This document shows, one piece after another, positions 23,078-31,054 of a stretch of 36,844 bases of DNA (position 1 is its first letter; each line of letters opens with the position of its first letter). Both the position numbers and the translations under genes were made by a program. Below the pieces are notes generated by a model. It saw only the letters and a list, made by a program, of their open reading frames with translations, was not told the origin of the DNA and did no database searches. This stretch comes from JBGPBY01 sp041481485 (GTDB taxonomy: Bacteria; Acidobacteriota; Terriglobia; 20CM-2-55-15). The stretch is taken from NCBI GenBank assembly GCA_041481485.1, contig JBGPBY010000006.1, positions 1-36,844 on the forward strand. The letters are read 5' to 3'.

Positions 23078-24481
23078 TCAGCGGGATGCGGATATCGGCA
23101 GCGTCACGCGAAATTCCGTACGTCCCGGTATCGATTCCACATCAATCTGTCCGTTATGCTTCTGGACCAGCCGCCGGACAATATCCAGGCCAAGTCCTGT
23201 GCCCATTCCCACGGGCTTTGTTGTAAAGAATGGATCGAACACACGATCCCGGATTTCCGATGGTACACCATGACCATTGTCGATAACTCGAACCACGACT
23301 TGATCGCGTTCGCGGCGGGCATCGACGTCGATCTGTCCCCTGGAGTCCACAGCATCCAAAGCATTGTCGATCAGATTAGACCAGACCTGATTGAGTTCGC
23401 CGCCAAATCCATGCACTGAAGGAAGCCCGTTTTCGATATTCAACGCCACTTTTACGGACTTGCCTTTAGCCTTTGAACTGAGCACCGCAATCGTGTCCGA
23501 AAGTCCCTTTGACAGATTAACAGGCTCCGGCACGGCCGCGCGATCCATTTGGGTGAATCCCCGAACCGCATGGACTAACTCGGAAATCCGAGTAGCGGCC
23601 TGTTGAATCTCCAGCGTCAGCCGTCTTGCCGTGCAATTTGCCGCAAGCCAGTGCAGCCCGGTGTTCAGCGCGTCGCCCGGCATCGCATGAGCAACCTCAT
23701 CCAACATTTCGATAGTTAACGTGGTTTCTGCCAGACTTTCGGCAACTCTCATGTCAGCGTTGTGCGAGTGCAGCCAGCGCTCCATTGAATCTTCGCGTTC
23801 ATCCTGTTCCAGAGGAGAAAGGACGGCATGAACGCCCTTTGCCAGCGCGGAGTCGCAGATTTTTTGCAGCACCTCCATCTGTTCCGGACGCAATCCGGCC
23901 GCGCCCATAGAGCGGGACGCATCATCCAGTCGAAGATTCGCGTTTTTCAACTCTCCGGCGCTGCGGCCGATAGCGGAGGCGGGATTGTTCAGTTCATGCG
24001 CCAGTCCGGCGGCGAGTTTTCCGAGAGAAACGAGTTTTTCATCGTGAAGATAACTGGAGGTGAAATGCCGTGCACGATCCACCATCACATGAACAAGAAT
24101 TGCCGTGAGTTCCTGACATTCACGGATCATTTCCGCGAAATCGGAGCGATACACCGTGACCAACTCCGATGGTTCTTCGGCGATCACGTCGCCCGGCGGC
24201 GCAACCAGCCGCGAATATGGCATGAAGCCGGTCACGTCTCCGGATCGCCATTCCATGATTTTGCGCCGGCCGCTTCCTTGTTCCACGTGGATGGAAAAGT
24301 GACCGCTAAGGACAATGTGAAGACCCGCGACCGGTCCCTTCTTGGGAGTCAGAACGGATCCCGAGTCCAGCGTATGCAGGGTGCCATGAGTGGCGATCCA
24401 CGCAATTTCGTGGGCCGGCAAGGGTGACAGTGTTCGATGTGCGGTCAAACGATCCACCAAAGATGGAGTACTCAAATTCAT
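23078..24481 (-). CDS. Histidine kinase with N-terminal cyclic-nucleotide-binding-type domain
   Basis: This 467-residue protein has no clear membrane segment and is probably cytoplasmic. Residues about 15-135 form a cNMP-binding (CRP-like) domain. A HisKA helix pair follows with phospho-acceptor H162 (LAAGLAHELNNPASA). The ATPase domain comes next: N-box NQVWSNLIDNALDAV, G1 DNGHGVP, F-box FDPFFTTK and G2 GMGTGLGLDIV. It is the natural partner of the receiver-flavoprotein downstream. The ATG at 24481 has AAGGAG only about three bases away. The ligand may be a cyclic nucleotide or something else, because CRP-like folds also sense redox state or small molecules. Confidence 0.9.
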   Translation of the reverse strand: MNLSTPSLVDRLTAHRTLSPLPAHEIAWIATHGTLHTLDSGSVLTPKKGPVAGLHIVLSGHFSIHVEQGSGRRKIMEWRSGDVTGFMPYSRLVAPPGDVIAEEPSELVTVYRSDFAEMIRECQELTAILVHVMVDRARHFTSSYLHDEKLVSLGKLAAGLAHELNNPASAIGRSAGELKNANLRLDDASRSMGAAGLRPEQMEVLQKICDSALAKGVHAVLSPLEQDEREDSMERWLHSHNADMRVAESLAETTLTIEMLDEVAHAMPGDALNTGLHWLAANCTARRLTLEIQQAATRISELVHAVRGFTQMDRAAVPEPVNLSKGLSDTIAVLSSKAKGKSVKVALNIENGLPSVHGFGGELNQVWSNLIDNALDAVDSRGQIDVDARRERDQVVVRVIDNGHGVPSEIRDRVFDPFFTTKPVGMGTGLGLDIVRRLVQKHNGQIDVESIPGRTEFRVTLPISASR

Positions 24482-24569
24482 AGCTCCTTAGCGGCAGATA
24501 CAATACAACACGCGGAGAGCTTTCCGCTGGAGTTGCGGTGTTAGTTGTGGTGCCCCGTTTCCCGTTGCC

Positions 24570-24687
24570 CTCACTTGCAACTGTCCGTTGTCTGTTGTCC
24601 ATTGATTAATGGCCCCGGTGACATTGGATCAATGTCACCGGGGCCATTAATCAATGGACAACAAATCAACGGACAGTTGCAAGTGAG
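24570..24687. repeat. Very long near-perfect palindrome
   Basis: Arms 24595-24626 and 24630-24661 are exact reverse complements over 32 bases around a GAT centre. After four and five unpaired bases, outer arms 24570-24590 and 24667-24687 match exactly over 21 more. The total foldable length is 118 bases. It lies between divergent genes (kinase at 24481, ankyrin gene at 24745), so it is not needed as a terminator for either. No other feature was seen in 24482-24712. Confidence 0.92.
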
Positions 24688-24712
24688 GAACGCACACCTG
24701 CAGAGGCAAGTG

Positions 24713-24718
24713 TATAAT
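24713..24718 (+). promoter_or_regulatory. Candidate -10 element of the ankyrin gene
   Basis: A consensus TATAAT lies 26 bases before the GTG start codon, with GAGGAG in between. No good -35 box lies at normal spacing; that position falls at the foot of the long palindrome. The call rests on the -10 match alone. Confidence 0.4.
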
Positions 24719-24744
24719 CCCACCCAAACGAGGAGATCCCCCCT

Positions 24745-26742
24745 GTGAACTCAAAATTGCGGTTGTTCTGTTCTCTTTGGCTTGTCCTGGCAATATGGAG
24801 CGCCTCGGAATCCGCAACACAATCGCCAGCCGCAAACTTTACTGAAGCCATTCGCAACAACGATCTCCAGTCCCTGCGCCGTCTTGTCACTACTCAAGAC
24901 GTGAATGCTCCCGGTGATCGTCGACGGACACCATTGATGATGGCTGCGGGAACCGGAACGCGGGAAGCCATGCAGATTTTGCTCGCTGCCGGAGCGGACG
25001 CCAATGCGAGCGACACGTCTGGTGTCACACCCCTGATGCTCAGCGTTCGCGACAATGCAAAAGTCCGCCTGCTGTTATCGGCGGGCGCACGCGCCAACGA
25101 AAAATCGAGACAGGGTCAAACGGCCTTGCTGATTGCCGCTGCAAACGCAGGATCCATAGAGACTGTCCGCTTGCTGGTTGAGAAGGGCGCCGACGCAAAA
25201 GCCATCGGAGCAGCCGGACGCACGGGTCTAATCGCTGCTGCCGGTGCCAACGATCTCGAGGTGGTGCGATTCTTTCTGGAGCAAGGCGTGAACGTCAATG
25301 CCGTCAATGCGACGGATATTTCCGGACACACTGCATTGATGGCCGCAGCCGCGCAAAACAACACAGCTGCTGTCCGGCTTCTGATCGAAAAGGGTGCGGA
25401 CGTGAACATGGCGGCAACGGATGCAGCCATCGTCAAGAACGGTCCTCTGGCGTTTAAGGGCCGCACGGCGCTGATGATGGCAGCATCGTACGGCTCTCCG
25501 GAGTTGATCGGTCTTTTCCTGAAAGCCAATGCAAATGTTAATGCCCGGGATGTTGCGGGGTTGACACCTCTCATGTTTGCCGTAGCGTCGGAGAATCAGG
25601 ATCCGGAAGTGGTGAAACTGCTGCTATCTGCTGGTGCAGATGCTGCGGCCCGGTCGACCGCGGACGAATCCGCTTTGGACTGGGCTCGCAAATATGGATC
25701 TCCGGCAATCCTGAAACTTTTAAATGGCGAACCCGTTCGGACTGCCGCAACAACCGTTGCGAAATCGATTCCAGTGGAATCGGAAATTCGCTCCATGATC
25801 CAAATCAGTACGGCATTGTTGCAACGGAGCAGCACACAGGCGGCATCGAGCGGCGGTTGTGTGAACTGTCATCACCAGAATTTCACCGGTACTGCTATTG
25901 CGGCGGCACGGGCGAAGGGAATCGCCGTAGACGAGCAGGCTGCTGCGACAATGCGTCAGTCGATGGCTGTGAGTCTGAGCGGTCGTGACACTTCGTTTGT
26001 CCAGCGCGTGGATTCAGGAGGAGGCCTCGATTCGGCCCTGAATACGCTGGTTGCGTTACAGGCCGACAAATATCCCGCGGATTCCGCCACCGATTCCGTT
26101 GTGTCGTACCTCTTGTCGCGTCAGTTTGCAGATGGGCGCTGGCCTCGCGAAGAGACTTCGCGAGCGCCACTCCAGGACGGAGACATCAACCGGGCAGCCG
26201 TCGCCGTGTCCATGATCCAGGCATACGCTCCGCCAGCCTTGAGATCCGAAGCAAACGAGCATGTTGCCCGAACTCGCCAATGGTTGATTCGCGCAAAACC
26301 AAAGTCGACAGACGATAAGGCGATGCTGCTGGTTGGGCTTCGACAATCCGGAGCGCCGGATTCCTCCATTCAGGCTGCAGGCAAAGCCCTGTCGTTATCT
26401 CAAAACGCTGACGGCGGATGGGGAGGCAATTCCGATCTCCCAAGCGATGCATATGCTACCAGCGAAGTGCTCCTCGCGCTGCTCGACAGCGGTATTCTGA
26501 AAACTTTGGATCCTGTATATCAGAATGGCCTCCGCTTCCTGCTTGCGACACGTGCAGCCGATGGCTCGTGGCACGTGCACAGCCGTGCGCCTAAATTCCA
26601 GCCCTACTTTGAAAGCGGCTTTCCGTATGGGCATGACCAGTGGATTTCCGTTGCAGCCACAGCCCGCGCGGTAGTCGTGATGTGCAGATCCCTTCCCGAA
26701 TCGAGCACGGCGAAATTGGATTCGTCAGCTTCAAAAAAATAA
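24745..26742 (+). CDS. Exported ankyrin-repeat / CxxCH / alpha-toroid fusion protein
   Basis: The 665 residues start at a GTG with GAGGAG nine bases upstream and begin with a signal peptide (about 1-25). Ankyrin repeats fill about residues 31-330 (GDRRRTPLMMAAGTGTREA, SGHTALMAAAAQNNTAAVRL and others). A single c-type heme-like motif C372-V-N-C375-H376 follows. The C-terminal part (about 395-650) resembles prenyltransferase/squalene-cyclase alpha-alpha toroid repeats (LSQNADGGWGG, LLATRAADGSWHV). The protein is probably periplasmic. The CxxCH could bind heme covalently but the surrounding sequence is too short for a full cytochrome c domain. Catalytic Asp motifs of terpene cyclases were not seen, so the toroid may be a binding scaffold. 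Function unknown. Confidence 0.85.
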   Translation: MNSKLRLFCSLWLVLAIWSASESATQSPAANFTEAIRNNDLQSLRRLVTTQDVNAPGDRRRTPLMMAAGTGTREAMQILLAAGADANASDTSGVTPLMLSVRDNAKVRLLLSAGARANEKSRQGQTALLIAAANAGSIETVRLLVEKGADAKAIGAAGRTGLIAAAGANDLEVVRFFLEQGVNVNAVNATDISGHTALMAAAAQNNTAAVRLLIEKGADVNMAATDAAIVKNGPLAFKGRTALMMAASYGSPELIGLFLKANANVNARDVAGLTPLMFAVASENQDPEVVKLLLSAGADAAARSTADESALDWARKYGSPAILKLLNGEPVRTAATTVAKSIPVESEIRSMIQISTALLQRSSTQAASSGGCVNCHHQNFTGTAIAAARAKGIAVDEQAAATMRQSMAVSLSGRDTSFVQRVDSGGGLDSALNTLVALQADKYPADSATDSVVSYLLSRQFADGRWPREETSRAPLQDGDINRAAVAVSMIQAYAPPALRSEANEHVARTRQWLIRAKPKSTDDKAMLLVGLRQSGAPDSSIQAAGKALSLSQNADGGWGGNSDLPSDAYATSEVLLALLDSGILKTLDPVYQNGLRFLLATRAADGSWHVHSRAPKFQPYFESGFPYGHDQWISVAATARAVVVMCRSLPESSTAKLDSSASKK

Positions 26743-26845
26743 CAGCGGCAAATATCGTCCATTCCAGGCCGCTACATCGCAACTCTTAGGCACGGCCGAA
26801 AGGCTGTCGAATTGCCATTTGCTCCCGGACAGGGAGGTCCTTGAT

Positions 26846-29197
26846 TTGCGGCGCGATTCAAGCCGCCGGAGTGGCTCTTTCTGGAATCTACTGATTCCAT
26901 TGGGCGCCATTCTGGCGATAGGCATTATTTGGAGCCTGACAATTGGTCTGATTCGACACGAACGTGACTATCCACTTCGTGGATCGGAATCCACCAAGCT
27001 TAACGGAGCCCCGGATTTCGAGGGTCTAAGCCGCTATTCCATTGCTTCGGCGGCTCTGCAGACATTGATAATCGTCGTGGTCGTCGGGCTGGTCATGCAC
27101 ACCCGCCGGCAGAAGCGGTCTTTGCAGGCGGACGCTGCATTGCGGGAACAACAGCTTCAAATGCAAGCCATCCTGGATAACATTCCGGATATTGCCTGGC
27201 TGAAAGACACCGAATCGCGTTTTCTTGCCGTCAATATTGCTTTCTCAAAGGCATGTGGAAGATCGCCGGCGGAGATGATCGGTAAAACGGATTTCGATTT
27301 CTTTCCGTACGAACTCGCTCGAAAGTACCGTCAAACCGACATTGAAGTCATGAAATCCGAATCCCACAAGAGTGTGGAAGAGACCATGATCCTTCCCGAT
27401 GGTTCGCGCCGCACGATCGAGACAATCAAGACCCGCGTCTATGATCCAGAGAATAAGGTTGTCGGCACGGTTGGTATTGCGCGGGATATCACCAGCCGCC
27501 GTCAGGTAGACGACCAACTTCGCCTTTCTGCAAAAGCATTCGAAAGCATCGCCGATGGTGTGATCATTACAGACGCACAACGGAAGATCATTTCCGTGAA
27601 CAAGTCATGGGAAAAAATTACAGGTTATGCCCCGGAAGAAATCATCGGAAAGAATCCGAGTTTTCTGCGTTCGGGCCGTCACGACGAGGCTTTCTATTCC
27701 GACATGTGGCGTAAAGTTGCAGAGGAGGGCTCCTGGTCCGGCGAAATATGGAACGTTCGAAAGAATGGAGAAGTCTATCCTGAACTCCTCGGACTTTGCG
27801 AAGTCCGAGACGAGTCCGGCGAGGTGATGCATTACGTTGCCGCCTGCAACGATATTTCGTACCTCAAGGAATACGAAGCGAAGCTGAACTTCCAGGCGCA
27901 GCACGATGTTCTGACCGGCCTTCCCAATCGCGTGTGCTTTCAGGAACGATTTCGCGATGCAATAAAGCGCGCGCGCCGCGACGGAGTACAGGTCGCGGTG
28001 CTGTTTCTCGACATCGACCGCTTCAAGAATGTGAACGACACCATGGGACACGAAGCCGGCGATCTTCTGCTGCAGACTGTGGCGCGCCGGCTGTCGGAGA
28101 GCCTGAGAGAAGTGGACGTACTTGCGCGCTTTGGAGGGGACGAGTTCGCCGTTCTGCTGGACGCGATTCATGACAACCAGGAAGCGGCCATTGTTGCCGA
28201 AAAGCTGCTGAGCTCCATCGTCCGGCCGATCACATTGCAGGGGCGTGAATTGTTTGTGACGCTCAGTATCGGAATCAGTTGTTTCCCGCAGGACGCGCTG
28301 GATATCGAGGAACTCTTCAAGAATGCCGATACGGCGATGTATCGCGTCAAGGAAGAAGGCCGCAACAGCTACCAGTTTTTCTCGCCGGAAATGAACTTCC
28401 GCGCCATGGAATTCCTGACGATGAGCAACGGACTGAGAGTCGCCCTGGATCGCGGAGAACTCTACCTGGAATACCAGCCGTGCTTCGATCTCCATACCGG
28501 AAAAGTCACGCGAGCCGAAGCCCTCGTGCGATGGAAAAGCGCGGAACTTGGCATGGTTCCGCCAAGCCGGTTTATTCCCATTGCTGAAGAAACCGGTCTG
28601 ATTGAACCCGTTGGCGAATATGTAATGCGTTCGGCCTGCCGTCAAATGCGGGAATGGATCGATGCGGGATTCGAAATCGAAAGAATAGCAGTCAACCTCT
28701 CCGCGCGTCAGTTCGAACATCCGGACCTCGTCAATCGGATTGAGCGTGCCTTGCAGGACGCCCGCCTTCCCGGAAAGTATCTGGAATTCGAATTGACGGA
28801 AAGCATGGTGATGCATGATCCCCAGAAGGCCGCCGAGATTCTCCGCCAGCTTAAAGCAATGGGTATGACGATCGCGATCGACGACTTCGGCACTGGATAT
28901 TCATCGCTGAGTTACCTGCACCGGTTCCCGCTCGATTTTCTGATGATCGACAAGTCCTTCGTCGATGGTGTTCCATCCGATCCCGATCATTGCGCCATCG
29001 TGAAAGCCATTACCGCTCTTGCACGCAGCCTGAACCTGAAACTGATTGCAGAAGGCGTGGAAACTCCGGAACAGCGCGCATTCCTCGAAAGGCAGGGCTG
29101 CGATGAAGTGCAGGGCCACCTGTTCGGGAAACCCGGCGAAGCCGGAAACATCACCGAACTTCTGCGCTCTCAGGTTTCCAGTCAGCTAAGCCGCTGA
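26846..29197 (+). CDS. Membrane PAS-PAS-GGDEF-EAL protein (cyclic di-GMP turnover)
   Basis: The start is taken as TTG at 26846, eight bases after GGGAGG, giving 783 residues; a TTG at 26819 lacks a site. Two membrane segments (about 10-32 and 62-82) bracket a short periplasmic loop. Two PAS domains follow (about 95-215 and 225-345). The diguanylate cyclase domain has an intact RFGGDEF (GGDEF 430-434), with RxxD (REVD) upstream as an inhibitory site. The phosphodiesterase domain has EAL (558-560), NLSARQFEHPDL, ELTESMV, DDFGTGYSSLSYL, IDKSF and EGVE. Both catalytic sets look complete, so it may be bifunctional. PAS ligands are unknown. It follows the ankyrin gene by 103 bases. Confidence 0.92.
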   Translation: MRRDSSRRSGSFWNLLIPLGAILAIGIIWSLTIGLIRHERDYPLRGSESTKLNGAPDFEGLSRYSIASAALQTLIIVVVVGLVMHTRRQKRSLQADAALREQQLQMQAILDNIPDIAWLKDTESRFLAVNIAFSKACGRSPAEMIGKTDFDFFPYELARKYRQTDIEVMKSESHKSVEETMILPDGSRRTIETIKTRVYDPENKVVGTVGIARDITSRRQVDDQLRLSAKAFESIADGVIITDAQRKIISVNKSWEKITGYAPEEIIGKNPSFLRSGRHDEAFYSDMWRKVAEEGSWSGEIWNVRKNGEVYPELLGLCEVRDESGEVMHYVAACNDISYLKEYEAKLNFQAQHDVLTGLPNRVCFQERFRDAIKRARRDGVQVAVLFLDIDRFKNVNDTMGHEAGDLLLQTVARRLSESLREVDVLARFGGDEFAVLLDAIHDNQEAAIVAEKLLSSIVRPITLQGRELFVTLSIGISCFPQDALDIEELFKNADTAMYRVKEEGRNSYQFFSPEMNFRAMEFLTMSNGLRVALDRGELYLEYQPCFDLHTGKVTRAEALVRWKSAELGMVPPSRFIPIAEETGLIEPVGEYVMRSACRQMREWIDAGFEIERIAVNLSARQFEHPDLVNRIERALQDARLPGKYLEFELTESMVMHDPQKAAEILRQLKAMGMTIAIDDFGTGYSSLSYLHRFPLDFLMIDKSFVDGVPSDPDHCAIVKAITALARSLNLKLIAEGVETPEQRAFLERQGCDEVQGHLFGKPGEAGNITELLRSQVSSQLSR

Positions 29198-29213
29198 GGG
29201 TTCGCTGTTCCAG

Positions 29214-29300
29214 CTGTAGGCGCGGTCTATGACCGCGCACATTCTCGAATTGTGGTATCGCGCGCGGTCATAGACCGCCCCTACATTAGGGAATCGCATT
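29214..29300. repeat. REP pair, head-to-head
   Basis: CTGTAGGCGCGGTCTATGAC and, about 40 bases on, the inverse GCGGTCATAGACCGCCCCTA with the tail GGGAATCGCATT. The pair fills the gap between convergent genes (stops at 29197 and 29307), where it may act in termination or mRNA protection. Confidence 0.85.
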
Positions 29301-29306
29301 TATTTC

Positions 29307-30359
29307 CTACCCCTCGCTTTTCCGAAGTGGCCAGAAATTGAAAAATGCGGCAACGATGATAAGGAATGGAAATGTGACACCGAGCAGCGCGGATGCGAGC
29401 CAAATTTCAAAGTCGTAGCTGGGCGGGCCCGAATGCAGGCTGCCGGTAACGACAACGGAAAGTGACTGGTACATCCACGCCAGTCCTGTCCCTGCCAGCC
29501 CGGCGGCCGCTGCGCTGAGAATCCCCTTTTCCGGCTGTTTACGGTTCTTAAACAGCACGCCCTCCAGCATGTTCAGGACAATAATGGTCCCGAAAATAAA
29601 CGGGATCGGGACTGTGACTAAAAACACCACCGCATCCATCTTCAGGATGTGAATTCCAAACTCAAACAACACGGCCGCTGCAACCAGCACGATGGCGGTC
29701 CAGACTATCCCCAGAACCGGCTGTTTCATGATGGCCTTTGACTTCGTGAGCGGCCACAATTCGAAGTGCAGCATGAGGAACATAATGGACAGCGCAGTGA
29801 CATAAAACACCAGCGCACTCCACCCGTTAAACAATCCGTGAGGATCCAGTGACGCCACGTATACCGGTGCATCCTTCATGAAGTCGTAACTGAAAAAAAT
29901 GCGAAAGAAGGCGTAATTCACTGCATAACAAGCGATCAGCTGGACGATTCCCGAATTCACCGGATCCTTGATCCACGTCCGGAATGGCCAGCCTCCCCAC
30001 ATGATCGAAGCGCAGAACGTGATGACGACCGAGACGATCGTGCATTGCGCCAACATCGGAGTGGGCGGCGAAATGTTCCCTCCGGCCAACGCCATATAGA
30101 CGACCGAAACCACGATACCCGCAATGACAGTCACCAGCGTCAGCAACAGTCCCTTCATGGGTTGAGCCTGCTTAACCGCAAACGACGGATGTTTGCAGTT
30201 CCAGTTCACGGCCACAATGATCTGCATCGGGATGGTGCAGATCAGATAGTAGGTGACCCAGTTTGCGAAAGCAGGGAATGAAAACAGTGAAATAAAGGTG
30301 AGAGAAATCGCAATGACAATCAACGTGGCAACGATGCCCGTGACCGGTTGACGGTTCAT
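29307..30359 (-). CDS. Polytopic membrane protein of about five two-helix repeats, unknown
   Basis: This 350-residue protein has about ten membrane segments. A short motif recurs at the start of successive units: RQPVTGI (3), AQPMKGL (66), KDPVNSGI (131), KQPVLGI (212) and KQPEKGI (274). Several units close with a WP turn: GGWPFRTW, FELWPLTK and FNFWPLRK. This suggests repeated two-helix modules. I recognise no family. Its ATG overlaps the pirin stop (ATGA), making it the last gene of the cysH operon. A link to sulfur-compound or sulfate transport is suggested by position only. Confidence 0.75.
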   Translation of the reverse strand: MNRQPVTGIVATLIVIAISLTFISLFSFPAFANWVTYYLICTIPMQIIVAVNWNCKHPSFAVKQAQPMKGLLLTLVTVIAGIVVSVVYMALAGGNISPPTPMLAQCTIVSVVITFCASIMWGGWPFRTWIKDPVNSGIVQLIACYAVNYAFFRIFFSYDFMKDAPVYVASLDPHGLFNGWSALVFYVTALSIMFLMLHFELWPLTKSKAIMKQPVLGIVWTAIVLVAAAVLFEFGIHILKMDAVVFLVTVPIPFIFGTIIVLNMLEGVLFKNRKQPEKGILSAAAAGLAGTGLAWMYQSLSVVVTGSLHSGPPSYDFEIWLASALLGVTFPFLIIVAAFFNFWPLRKSEG

Positions 30360-31054
30360 TTCAAGTCAAACAGAAGTATCTCGGAGTCGGCCGTACTCAC
30401 GACCTCCAGATTGGTTTCACCGGATACACCGGCGCCGTCGCCGGATTGCATGTCGAGTCCGTTCAATTGAACGCTCCCGCGGGCGACCTGCAGCCATGCA
30501 AATCGATTTTCGGGAAGCGAATGGCGCACACCCTCGCCGGACTTCAGAAGGCAGGCATAGAGATTCGTGTCCTGATTAATCCGGACGGCGCTGCCTCCGC
30601 CGTCTCGTGAAGCGATCAGCCGGAATTCGCCGGAATGTTTCGCCAGTTCCGTGGATTTCTGGTCATAACTGGGGCGCACGCCTTTCACTTCCGGCAGTAT
30701 CCAGATCTGCAGCAGATGCAGCAATTCCTTTTTTGAAGGATTGAACTCGCTATGGGTGATGCCCGTACCGGCGCTCATGTGTTGAATCTCTCCGGGCCGG
30801 ATGACCGATCCGGTTCCCATGCTGTCCTTGTGTTCGATGGCACCTTCAAGCACATACGTGATGATTTCCATGTCACGATGCGGATGCGTGGGAAAGCCCT
30901 GGCCCGGCGCTACCCGGTCTTCATTGATCACACGCAGGTGGCGGAAGTGCATATGCTGCGGATCATAATACGAATGGAATGAAAACGTATGATAGCTGTC
31001 CAGCCATCCATGATTGACATGGCCGCGTTCACTGCCCGGGCGTAATTCGATCAT
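30356..31054 (-). CDS. Pirin-family bicupin protein (quercetinase-like)
   Basis: This 232-residue cytoplasmic bicupin matches YhhW-type pirins. All four metal ligands sit at the expected places: H57, H59 (FPTHPHRDME), H101 and E103 (GITHSEFN). The signature GAIEHKDSMGTG follows the first pair. Some family members oxidise quercetin, others act as regulators, and the role here is unknown. The gene overlaps cysN upstream and the membrane-protein gene downstream by four bases each, so it belongs to the sulfate operon, an unusual setting that may hint at a redox role. Confidence 0.92.
   Translation of the reverse strand: MIELRPGSERGHVNHGWLDSYHTFSFHSYYDPQHMHFRHLRVINEDRVAPGQGFPTHPHRDMEIITYVLEGAIEHKDSMGTGSVIRPGEIQHMSAGTGITHSEFNPSKKELLHLLQIWILPEVKGVRPSYDQKSTELAKHSGEFRLIASRDGGGSAVRINQDTNLYACLLKSGEGVRHSLPENRFAWLQVARGSVQLNGLDMQSGDGAGVSGETNLEVVSTADSEILLFDLK

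Noticed and set aside
26785..26815. Cyclic di-GMP riboswitch before the GGDEF-EAL gene
   Set aside because: There is a GAAA-capped hairpin (ACGGCC-GAAA-GGCTGT), but the other conserved GEMM elements and the second stem are missing, and the region is only about 100 bases.
27605..28816. Long open frame on the minus strand inside the GGDEF-EAL gene
   Set aside because: It is antisense to a gene with full catalytic motifs and has no recognisable protein family or ribosome site.
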